From: UBA11606 sp964504305
GTDB taxonomy: Bacteria; Actinomycetota; Acidimicrobiia; Acidimicrobiales; Aldehydirespiratoraceae
Assembly (NCBI GenBank): GCA_964504305.1
Contig: CAZDEB010000007.1
Coordinates: 124,001 to 188,000 of the forward strand
DNA: 64,000 bases
Reading direction: 5' to 3'
Below are positions 57,724 to 64,000 of this stretch, piece after piece (position 1 is the first letter of the stretch; the number at the start of each line of letters is the position of its first letter). Both the position numbers and the translations under genes were made by a program. Below the pieces are notes generated by a model. It worked only from the letters and a program-made list of their open reading frames with translations. It was not told the DNA's origin and ran no database searches.

Positions 57724-58716
57724 GTGGAGGCTGTGACTTCACCACTTGTCGATGGCTTTGGCCGGGTTCACCGAGATCTGCGCATTTCGGTAACCGATAG
57801 ATGCAACTTTCGTTGTACCTACTGCATGCCGCAGGAAGGCATGCAGTGGCAGCCCCGTGAGGACATCCTGACCTTTGAAGAGATCGAACGCCTCGCTTCG
57901 ATCATGGTCGAGCGCTATGGCATCGACGGGATCCGACTTACCGGTGGCGAGCCTTTGGTGCGGGCCCATCTGCCGTTGCTGGTCGAGAAACTCGCGGCGT
58001 TGGATGTCGACGTGTCGATGACCACCAACGGCGTGTCACTACCGTTGTTGGCCGACGACCTTAAAGCCGCTGGGCTTCGGCGGGTGAATATTTCGCTCGA
58101 CTCTTTGCAGCCCGATCGATTCCTCGAGTTGACCAGACGGGCTGAACTTGATCGTGTCCTCGTTGGCATCGACGCGGCTATTGCGGCCGGCTTCGATCCG
58201 GTCAAGATCAACGTCGTCGTAATGAAAGGGATCAACGACGACGAGGTCCTCGACTTTGCCGAGTTTGGACGCAACAAGGGTGTCGTGGTGCGTTTCATCG
58301 AGTTCATGCCCCTCGACGCCGACGAAATCTGGAACAAGAGTCTTGTGCTCACCCAGGCCGAAATCCTCGAGCAGTTGTCTGAGGAGTACGAACTCGAACC
58401 AGTCACGCGGACCTCTGCGCCGGCGACCCGTTGGCGTTACGCCGACGGCGGGGGAGAGATTGGCGTGGTCGCGACTGTGAGCGAGTCGTTTTGCACCACG
58501 TGTGATCGTGTGCGAATCACCGCCGATGGTCAGTTCCGTTCGTGCCTGTTTGCTACCGAAGAGACCGATGTGCGGGCGTTGCTGCGCGACGGTTCCTCCG
58601 ACGACGTGGTTGCCGAAGCTCTCGAACGGACCGTGGCTTCCAAATGGGCTGGTCACCAGATCGACCAGGTCCAGTTCATTCGACCGCGACGTTCCATGTC
58701 AGAGATCGGCGGCTGA
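57724..58716 (+). CDS. moaA: GTP 3',8-cyclase (radical SAM, molybdenum cofactor)
   Basis: The 330-residue enzyme makes 3',8-cyclo-GTP from GTP, the first step of molybdopterin synthesis. The radical SAM site is CNFRCTYC, the second cluster CTTCDRVRITADGQFRSC, and the protein ends in the required Gly-Gly (SEIGG). GTG at 57724 and GTG at 57733 both fit; the GGAGG between them is too close to the second (2 nt), so I kept the first. Together with moaC and moeA it shows the cell builds molybdoenzymes. Confidence 0.95.
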   Translation: MEAVTSPLVDGFGRVHRDLRISVTDRCNFRCTYCMPQEGMQWQPREDILTFEEIERLASIMVERYGIDGIRLTGGEPLVRAHLPLLVEKLAALDVDVSMTTNGVSLPLLADDLKAAGLRRVNISLDSLQPDRFLELTRRAELDRVLVGIDAAIAAGFDPVKINVVVMKGINDDEVLDFAEFGRNKGVVVRFIEFMPLDADEIWNKSLVLTQAEILEQLSEEYELEPVTRTSAPATRWRYADGGGEIGVVATVSESFCTTCDRVRITADGQFRSCLFATEETDVRALLRDGSSDDVVAEALERTVASKWAGHQIDQVQFIRPRRSMSEIGG

Positions 58717-58727
58717 CCGAGTCGTTC

Positions 58728-58733
58728 TAGACT
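58728..58733 (+). promoter_or_regulatory. -10 box (TAGACT) of moaC
   Basis: TAGACT ends 7 nt before the ATG at 58741; a separate leaderless moaC transcript is possible in addition to read-through. Confidence 0.4.
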
Positions 58734-58740
58734 CAGCGCC

Positions 58741-59223
58741 ATGTCCGACTCCGGGTTCACTCATCTCGATCCTCAAGGCCGGGCGCGCATGGTCGATGTC
58801 ACGCCCAAGGAGCCGAGCCACCGTCGAGCCACGGCGCGTGGGCGCGTTTCGATGACCTCGCAAACCGCTACCGCGGTCGCTCAAGGGGCGATGAAAAAGG
58901 GCGACGTCTTGGCGGTGGCGCGGGTTGCGGGTATCCAGGCCGCCAAACGAACTTCTGATTTGGTTCCTTTGTGCCACCCGCTGATGATCGGCGCGGTCAC
59001 GGTGAATTTCGAAATAAACGAGGCGTCAATCGAGATCGAAGCGTCGGTCGACACTTTTGATCGCACCGGCGTCGAGATGGAGGCGCTCACGGCGTGTTCG
59101 GTCGCGGCCCTCACGATCTATGACATGTGCAAGGCGCTCGACCGTTCGATGGTTATCAGCGACATTGCGTTGTGGGAGAAGACCGGTGGGCGATCAGGCC
59201 ACTATCTCCGAAACGCCGACTGA
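58741..59223 (+). CDS. moaC: Cyclic pyranopterin monophosphate synthase
   Basis: The 160-residue enzyme converts 3',8-cyclo-GTP from MoaA into cyclic pyranopterin monophosphate. Diagnostic segments are MVDVTPKEPSHRRATARG, LVPLCHPLMI, the GVEMEALTACSVAALTIYDMCKA helix and the conserved DRSMVISDIALWEKTGGRSG end. The hexameric active site residues of the family (Lys and Asp in the latter segments) are retained. It follows moaA by 24 nt. Confidence 0.96.
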   Translation: MSDSGFTHLDPQGRARMVDVTPKEPSHRRATARGRVSMTSQTATAVAQGAMKKGDVLAVARVAGIQAAKRTSDLVPLCHPLMIGAVTVNFEINEASIEIEASVDTFDRTGVEMEALTACSVAALTIYDMCKALDRSMVISDIALWEKTGGRSGHYLRNAD

Positions 59224-59270
59224 TCTGTCAGCCCGCTGACATTAACTATGGGTAAAACTTGACGTTCGGA

Positions 59271-59300
59271 TTGCTTTGCTGTGTCGGTTCGTCATACAAT
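59271..59300 (+). promoter_or_regulatory. Sigma-70-type promoter TTGCTT - 18 bp - TACAAT
   Basis: TTGCTT (59271-59276) and TACAAT (59295-59300) are separated by 18 bp, the best-matched promoter in the window. Transcription should start near 59307, downstream of the longest in-frame start (59281), which is therefore unlikely to be used. Confidence 0.6.
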
Positions 59301-59315
59301 CGTCACGTGGAGTGC

Positions 59316-59339
59316 GGGTCTTGCTTTCGGGCGAGACCC
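59316..59339 (+). promoter_or_regulatory. 5'-leader hairpin
   Basis: GGGTCTTGC pairs with GCGAGACCC (nine pairs including one U-G) around a TTTCGG loop, about ten bases into the predicted mRNA of the gene at 59392. It could stabilise the leader or regulate translation; no known riboswitch class matches. Confidence 0.5.
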
Positions 59340-59391
59340 TTTCGAAACCACGTTCCCTGCGCTGGTTTCCAATCTGGAGGAATGCCCGAAG

Positions 59392-59859
59392 ATGTCGACA
59401 ACGCTTGTTCTGCTTGTCTTGGCTGCCGTGTGGTGCGGCTATTTGGCTACGTGGTGGCGTGACTCACGCCGCCAAGCCGCTCGCCGTGGTAACCAGATCA
59501 CCAACTTCTCGTCTGGCATGGGCACCCTTGGCGGATCATCGGTCAGCTCGGCGGTTGGCTCGCTCGGGATGGCTGCTCGCCAGTTCGAGCTCATGCCGCG
59601 TTCCATTAACGCCGCGGCCCGCCGCCGCCAGCAAATAGTTACCGGGTTGGCGGGCGCCGCCGCGGTAACGTTGCTCGCCTCGTTTGTATTCGGCGCCCCG
59701 GCCGTGCTGCTTCACGTGATGATCGACATGGCTCTCGGCGGCTACGCCTACGCAATGGTGCAGCGACGCAACCTTGCCGCCGAGCGCGAAATCAAGGTGC
59801 AGATGCTGCACCCCGAACGCGTTGCATCGATCGCTGGGCGACGCTTGGTCAACGGCTGA
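59392..59859 (+). CDS. Membrane protein with N-terminal anchor and C-terminal hairpin
   Basis: The 155-residue product starts MSTTLVLLVLAAVWCGYLATWWRD (first span), followed by a basic Arg-rich stretch and a Gly/Ser-rich linker, then two further spans (about residues 85-103 and 106-124) and a basic tail. The upstream ATG/GTG frames lack ribosome sites and precede the inferred transcript start; GGAGG lies 11 nt before the ATG chosen. Unknown function; alone between moaC and tRNA-Ala. Confidence 0.65.
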   Translation: MSTTLVLLVLAAVWCGYLATWWRDSRRQAARRGNQITNFSSGMGTLGGSSVSSAVGSLGMAARQFELMPRSINAAARRRQQIVTGLAGAAAVTLLASFVFGAPAVLLHVMIDMALGGYAYAMVQRRNLAAEREIKVQMLHPERVASIAGRRLVNG

Positions 59860-59901
59860 GCAAGCCGCTTTTTGGTTGGCCGGGTCCGCAGCTGTACCCG
59901 C

Positions 59902-59907
59902 TACGCT
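59902..59907 (+). promoter_or_regulatory. -10 box (TACGCT) of the tRNA gene
   Basis: TACGCT ends 11 nt before the first base of the tRNA, a normal distance for a short 5' leader removed by RNase P. No convincing -35 hexamer at 16-18 bp. Confidence 0.4.
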
Positions 59908-59918
59908 GTGACCTCCTC

Positions 59919-59991
59919 GGGGGTGTAGCTCAGTTGGTAGAGCGCCTCGGTCGCATCGAGGAGGCCAGGGGTTCAACTCCCCTCACCTCCA
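59919..59991 (+). tRNA. tRNA-Ala (anticodon CGC)
   Basis: A 73-nt cloverleaf is complete: acceptor GGGGGTG/CACCTCC with the G3-U70 wobble pair that defines alanine tRNAs, D-stem GCTC/GAGC, anticodon stem CCTCG/CGAGG with loop GTCGCAT (anticodon CGC, reading GCG), and T-arm AGGGG-TTCAACT-CCCCT. The 3' CCA is not encoded (bases after A73 are CCC). Confidence 0.96.
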
Positions 59992-59998
59992 CCCCGTG

Positions 59999-60047
59999 AA
60001 GTCCCAGGAACTGGCCGCGAGGCCAGCAGCCTGGGACTTTCTAGTTT
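59999..60047 (+). terminator. Intrinsic terminator after tRNA-Ala
   Basis: AAGTCCCAGG (59999-60008) pairs with CCTGGGACTT (60030-60039), enclosing a second perfect hairpin CTGGCC-GCGA-GGCCAG, and is followed by the T-rich TCTAGTTTT. It also stands 12 nt from the stop codon of the convergent binding-protein gene. Confidence 0.85.
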
Positions 60048-60058
60048 TGCCAGCCCGT

Positions 60059-61687
60059 TCAGCGCGGCGCGGCCCGCCAGTCGTCGCGACCGGTGATGCA
60101 GACCGCTTCGGCGTTCTCACGGGCGTACGGGTAAGGCTGGTCACACGGGTAACTGAAATCGAGGGTCTCGATGGCGTCGGGGGCCTGTCCCTTGCCCGGG
60201 GTGATCGATGCCGGGATCATCTGGCCCAGGTCGATCGGGCCAAGATGGCTGAGCGCGGCCTCAACGTCAGCGCGGGTCGGGTTGTCGCCGGCGTTGTATA
60301 GCGCTCGCAACGCAATCCGCATGATTGAGCACACCGATACCGTCATGCCAAAGCCGGAGTCGCCGCCTTGGTCTTGCCACTGGTGATTGGCCCCGATCGT
60401 GTTGTTGTCGTTGTAGAGGCCGACGCAGAGGTCCTGCCAAGCAGTCGGGGCGTAGCCGTCGTTGCGATACAGCCCGGTGCCGCGAAAGTCTCGAATGGTT
60501 GCCCCGTTGTAGAGCGCACCGGCCGCCGGCTCGTTGGGGATTTGGCTCGAAACAAGCTCGCTGGCCTGGCTATTGAAGTCTGAGGCGTAGAACGTGACGT
60601 CGCCCGGCTCGAAGCCTTGGTTGACCATCTCGTTGATGTAGCCCGGAGCGGTGAGGATGCCCATCGCGTTGAAGAACGCCGAGATGCCAGAATCCTTCAT
60701 ATTGGCGACCGATTCCGTGACTCCATCAACACAGATCGTCGATCCGCCACAGCCGATTTGGTCGAACACCACGTCGATGCCGGCATCACGCAATGGAACT
60801 ACGAGTCCGGCTTCGACTGCTTCGGGCTGGCCCGGGGTGTCAGGGGTGACCACCCCCAAGATCTTGCCTTCGAGTTCGCCGCCGGCAATAAGGTCTTGGG
60901 CCGAGAAGCGCAAGCTCTCTTCGAGGGTCAGCGAGATCGAGACCAGTCGGCCGTCGGCGCGCTGCATGAACTCTTCGGTTTGGCCCTGAGTCGATATGAA
61001 GATCGTTTCCTTCTCCTCGGTAATGCAAACTGTTGCCGCACCCTGAAATCCCGAACTGTTCACGACGATCACCGCGTCGTGATCTTCGGTTGCTTCGAGA
61101 CAGGCGGCGTTGCGATCGGTTTCGACGGTCGGGCCAAAGAGGGGGACCTCGATGGTCGTAAGGTCGATCATTCGACCGCGCACTCCGCCACATTGGTTGT
61201 TCACATAGTCGACAAATACCTCGAACATGTGGGCTGGATCGCCCACCGGGATCCCGAATCCGATCTCGACGGCATCTTCGAGACGTGACCTGATGTGCAC
61301 GATGCTGATGGTGCCGGCGGTGATACCGGCATCGGTGTCGACCCGATCGGGCGCCGACTCGGTCGACGTGCAGAACGAGTCAATTTGGGAAAACGGATTG
61401 TCGCCCCGGTCGTAGCCAGCCTGAAAATCGGCGAAAATGCCGCCGCGCGGATCTTCGTAGATGTTGGGACCGGATGGCTCGTCGGGGACGGTGCTGGTTG
61501 CCCCTTCGCCTGTACTAGCGGCCGTCGTTGTTGTTGTCGTCGAGGGGTCGCTGCCAACTACGACATCGTCGGCATTGTCGGTCACCTCACCTCCGCACGC
61601 CGTCGCGATCAAGGCGAATGCCAGCCCGGTTGCGAGCACGGTGATGATGCGGCGCGGTGTCTTGGCTCTGGTGATGACGTGCGACAT
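60059..61687 (-). CDS. Branched-chain-amino-acid-type ABC substrate-binding lipoprotein
   Basis: The 542-residue lipoprotein has lipobox LIATAC (Cys31), a Thr-rich linker (about 45-70) and a type I periplasmic-binding fold of the LivJ/LivK class (VDTDAGITAGTISIVHIRSRL, then DHDAVIVVNSSGFQGAATVCI). It has eight or more Cys in the mature part, suggesting several disulfides. The divergent gene encodes a LivF-type ATPase fused to an MFS domain, so both likely form one uptake system. GGGGGG upstream of the ATG sets the start. Ligand unknown; the class binds amino acids, amides, urea and aromatic acids. Confidence 0.88.
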   Translation of the reverse strand: MSHVITRAKTPRRIITVLATGLAFALIATACGGEVTDNADDVVVGSDPSTTTTTTAASTGEGATSTVPDEPSGPNIYEDPRGGIFADFQAGYDRGDNPFSQIDSFCTSTESAPDRVDTDAGITAGTISIVHIRSRLEDAVEIGFGIPVGDPAHMFEVFVDYVNNQCGGVRGRMIDLTTIEVPLFGPTVETDRNAACLEATEDHDAVIVVNSSGFQGAATVCITEEKETIFISTQGQTEEFMQRADGRLVSISLTLEESLRFSAQDLIAGGELEGKILGVVTPDTPGQPEAVEAGLVVPLRDAGIDVVFDQIGCGGSTICVDGVTESVANMKDSGISAFFNAMGILTAPGYINEMVNQGFEPGDVTFYASDFNSQASELVSSQIPNEPAAGALYNGATIRDFRGTGLYRNDGYAPTAWQDLCVGLYNDNNTIGANHQWQDQGGDSGFGMTVSVCSIMRIALRALYNAGDNPTRADVEAALSHLGPIDLGQMIPASITPGKGQAPDAIETLDFSYPCDQPYPYARENAEAVCITGRDDWRAAPR

Positions 61688-61829
61688 GTTCCCCCCAAGG
61701 AATCGTTGCAGTGAGACCGTCTGAGGTCCGTAGCGAGTGTTGTCGGCGTCGAAGCGTCGCACAAGTCGACTGGTGCGGATCGAACGGCGAGGCCATGATG
61801 GGCACGCGGTGAACCGGTCCGGGGGGACG

Positions 61830-64000
61830 ATGAGTCAACAGGAGAGAGAGGCTCGACCAGAGACCGGCCACGGCGCCGCTGCTGATGCCGCGACCCTCGC
61901 CGCCGCGGTGCTTGATGAGGAAGCCCGTCGTCAGGCCGAGCAGGATCTGCGCCACGCCGAGGTGGTTCTGCCCGACGACTTGCTCCCCGGGGTCGGCGAT
62001 ACTCCGATGCGGTTGCGCCAAGCCGTGCAAGTAGGGGGTCGCCGCACCCTCGTCATGGTGTTCTTGTTGGGCGTCATCGATGAGTTCCCTCGGGCGATTC
62101 GAGTTCTCGCCCCGGATATTCAGCGGTCGCTGAACGTCTCTGACACCGTGCTGCTCGGCGTGTTGGGGTTTGGTGGAGTCGCGTTGGTGCTCGGCACGGT
62201 ACCGATGGCGTCGTTGGCCGACCGCGTGCCGCGGGTCTCGCTGATACCGGTGATGTCGCTGGTTTGGGCCGCCGCCACGTTTTGTTCGGGGCTCGTAGTC
62301 AACGCTTTCCAACTGTTTTGGACAAATGCGGTGAGTGGCTTTGGCCAGTCGTATCGGATCCCGGTGGCCAACGCATTGCTCGTTGACACCTATCCGATTC
62401 AGGCCCGGGCTCGCGTTTTCGCTGTCGAAGGTATGAGTCGTCCGCTTGGGCAGCTAACCGGCCCGTTGCTGATCGGAGCGGTCGCGACCCTGGCCGGAGG
62501 CGACGAAGGCTGGCGTTGGGCCTTCTTCGTGATCGCTATTGCGCCAGTCGTTTTGGCCATCGCCGCGACGAGGATGTCCGAACCGCCGAGAGGCCAATTC
62601 GACCATTCGCCGGATGCCAACCACGACACCGAGGACTCGCGTGGCCTAGACGTTGACGAGTTGAAACCCTCGATGAGTACCGCGCTGGCGAGGCTGCGCA
62701 AGATTCGTACTTTCTACTTCCTGGCTACCGGCGTGGGGGTCCTTGGTTTTTCGTTGATCGCGGTGCCGATCCAATTCAATTTGCTGCTCGAAGACAAGTA
62801 TGCGCTCGACGCCTTTGAGCGCGGCGTGGTCGAGTCGTTCATGTGGATTGGTTCGATGGTTGCCATCCCGCTGGCCGGGCGGGCGTTTGACCGCCAGTTC
62901 CGGGCCGATCCGGAAAAGATGGTCCGCACCGCCGGGAGCTTGGTGATGTTGGCCGGGCTGTTGTTCTTGATTGCTCTGCCGATCAAGATGCTGGGGTTGC
63001 TGGTCTTGATGATGGCCCTGGCTCAGGCCGCGGGCTCGGCGGCGCTGGTTGCGGCCCCCACGATCATCGCCGCGGTCGCGCCGTACCGGATGCGCTCTCA
63101 AGCGTTCGCGCTGTTGCCGGTGTTCATCTTCTTGATGGGCGGCTTTTTCGGTTTGTTGATCACCGGTCAGATTTCTGACGCCTACAACGAACGGACCGCA
63201 ATGCTCATCGTTGCGCCACCGGCGGCGCTTATAGGTGGCTGGCGAATTCGCCGAGGGGCAAGGTTCATCCGGCGAGACATTTCGCTGGCCGTCGAGGAGC
63301 TACGCGAAGAGCAAGAGGAGACAGCGCGAATCCTCTCGGCGCCCGAGGACGTCCCCGCTCTGCAAGTTCGCGGTCTCGACTTCAGCTACGGGTCGGTCCA
63401 AGTGCTGTTCGACGTCGATCTCGACGTGGCGCGTGGCGAGGTGGTGGCGCTACTTGGCACCAACGGGGCCGGCAAATCCACACTGTTGCGGGCGGTCTCG
63501 GGACTGGGGATTCCCGACCGTGGCGTCGTGAGGCTCAACGGTCGCACCATCACCTACGCCGAAGCAGAGACTCGATACGAAGCGGGCATTGTTTCGCTGA
63601 GAGGAGGCTCGGGGGTTTTCGGCGACTTATCGATCGAGGAGAACCTGACGGCTTCGCTACTTCGGAGCGGTCTTTCCCCTGCAGAGCGCAATGATCGTGC
63701 GCACCGCGCCATTGGTCGGTTCCCGGCCCTGAAGTCCCGCGCCGCCGATCCGGCGTCGTCGTTGTCGGGGGGTCAACAACAAATGTTGGCGTTGGCGATG
63801 GCGTTGGTTCAAGAGCCAGAGGTGTTGCTCATCGATGAGCTCAGTTTGGGTTTGGCTCCGGTGGTCGTGCAGGAACTGCTGGTGGTGATCGAGGAACTGA
63901 AGGCCGCCGGCCAGACGATGGTGGTCGTCGAGCAGTCGCTAAACATCGCGTTGGCGTTTGCTGACCGGGCCGTGTTCATGGAGAAAGGTGAGGTGCGTTT
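61830..64000 (+). CDS. MFS transporter - LivF-type ABC ATPase fusion (3' end outside window)
   Basis: The frame is open from the ATG at 61830 to the window edge (723 residues). Residues 1-65 are acidic and soluble; about 70-470 form a Major Facilitator domain with roughly 12 spans (GVIDEFPRAIRVLAPDI, then the LADRVPRV motif A loop, and the second half from KIRTFYFLATGVG). After a helical linker (about 475-505) comes an ABC ATPase with Walker A GTNGAGKST (from 543), signature LSGGQQQMLAL (645), Walker B VLLIDELSLGL (665) and the LivF-type VEQSLNIAL in place of the H-loop. This pairing is unusual because MFS proteins use ion gradients, not ATP. The divergent binding lipoprotein suggests an uptake complex. 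Confidence 0.88.
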   Translation, partial: MSQQEREARPETGHGAAADAATLAAAVLDEEARRQAEQDLRHAEVVLPDDLLPGVGDTPMRLRQAVQVGGRRTLVMVFLLGVIDEFPRAIRVLAPDIQRSLNVSDTVLLGVLGFGGVALVLGTVPMASLADRVPRVSLIPVMSLVWAAATFCSGLVVNAFQLFWTNAVSGFGQSYRIPVANALLVDTYPIQARARVFAVEGMSRPLGQLTGPLLIGAVATLAGGDEGWRWAFFVIAIAPVVLAIAATRMSEPPRGQFDHSPDANHDTEDSRGLDVDELKPSMSTALARLRKIRTFYFLATGVGVLGFSLIAVPIQFNLLLEDKYALDAFERGVVESFMWIGSMVAIPLAGRAFDRQFRADPEKMVRTAGSLVMLAGLLFLIALPIKMLGLLVLMMALAQAAGSAALVAAPTIIAAVAPYRMRSQAFALLPVFIFLMGGFFGLLITGQISDAYNERTAMLIVAPPAALIGGWRIRRGARFIRRDISLAVEELREEQEETARILSAPEDVPALQVRGLDFSYGSVQVLFDVDLDVARGEVVALLGTNGAGKSTLLRAVSGLGIPDRGVVRLNGRTITYAEAETRYEAGIVSLRGGSGVFGDLSIEENLTASLLRSGLSPAERNDRAHRAIGRFPALKSRAADPASSLSGGQQQMLALAMALVQEPEVLLIDELSLGLAPVVVQELLVVIEELKAAGQTMVVVEQSLNIALAFADRAVFMEKGEVR

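Overview
The window is high-GC actinobacterial chromosome, most likely from the class Acidimicrobiia. The clues are frequent GTG starts, an F420 gene (cofC), actinobacterial S-layer-homology repeats, an NDMA-type alcohol dehydrogenase, an MFS-LivF fusion transporter, and a serine-rich FmdB/Ruc-like protein beside galU-moeA. Genes are densely packed on both strands, often with 1-4 nt overlaps. No gap exceeds about 250 nt, and I see no rRNA, CRISPR array, phage gene or insertion sequence. The lineage call is inference from gene content.

Layout. 1-1.5 kb: end of ilvN and ilvC. 1.5-7 kb: a small membrane protein, an ABC-2 exporter, then an AttH-like / hydrolase / Old-Yellow-Enzyme operon. 6.8-12.6 kb: PIG-L deacetylase and cofC, gpsA, rnhB, an Nfu_N-like protein and a TrmH-type methyltransferase. 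12.6-17.5 kb: HtpX protease and, divergently, a six-frame operon resembling mauE-mauA-mauD whose MauA-like product carries S-layer repeats. 17.5-25.5 kb: mutM, a CBS protein, a PEP-mutase-family enzyme and a large secreted subtilase. 26-33 kb: a type II topoisomerase pair (parC/parE-like) flanking a thioredoxin-fold lipoprotein with an in-frame UGA at the first position of its CxxC motif, plus an acyl-CoA dehydrogenase and a cupin. 33-48 kb: alcohol dehydrogenase, RecB-like nuclease, ParA, ferrochelatase, Rpf-like protein, glutaredoxin, a second ABC-2 exporter, ABC-F, NfuA, Dxs and a PAP2 enzyme. 48-53.8 kb: lipoprotein, tldD and two tandem tldE genes, uppP. 53.8-59.9 kb: SAF protein, FmdB/Ruc-like protein, plsY, galU and molybdenum cofactor genes moeA-moaA-moaC. 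59.9-64 kb: tRNA-Ala(CGC), a branched-chain-amino-acid-type binding lipoprotein and a divergent MFS-LivF fusion running off the window.

Two candidates stand out as undescribed biology. The first is the Mau-like cassette (13.9-17.5 kb): a Tat-exported protein with 26 cysteines fused to three SLH repeats, encoded with its presumed disulfide-maturation partners but with no dehydrogenase large subunit nearby. The alignable second tryptophan needed for a TTQ cofactor looks absent, so a cell-surface role is more likely than amine oxidation. The second is a probable selenoprotein of the Mpt53/DsbE type (28491-29063, minus strand) with a UPTC redox motif and a hairpin just downstream of the UGA.

A window-wide pattern is a TANNNT box 6-10 nt upstream of the initiation codon at eighteen genes. 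It implies pervasive leaderless or near-leaderless transcription and was used to choose several start codons.
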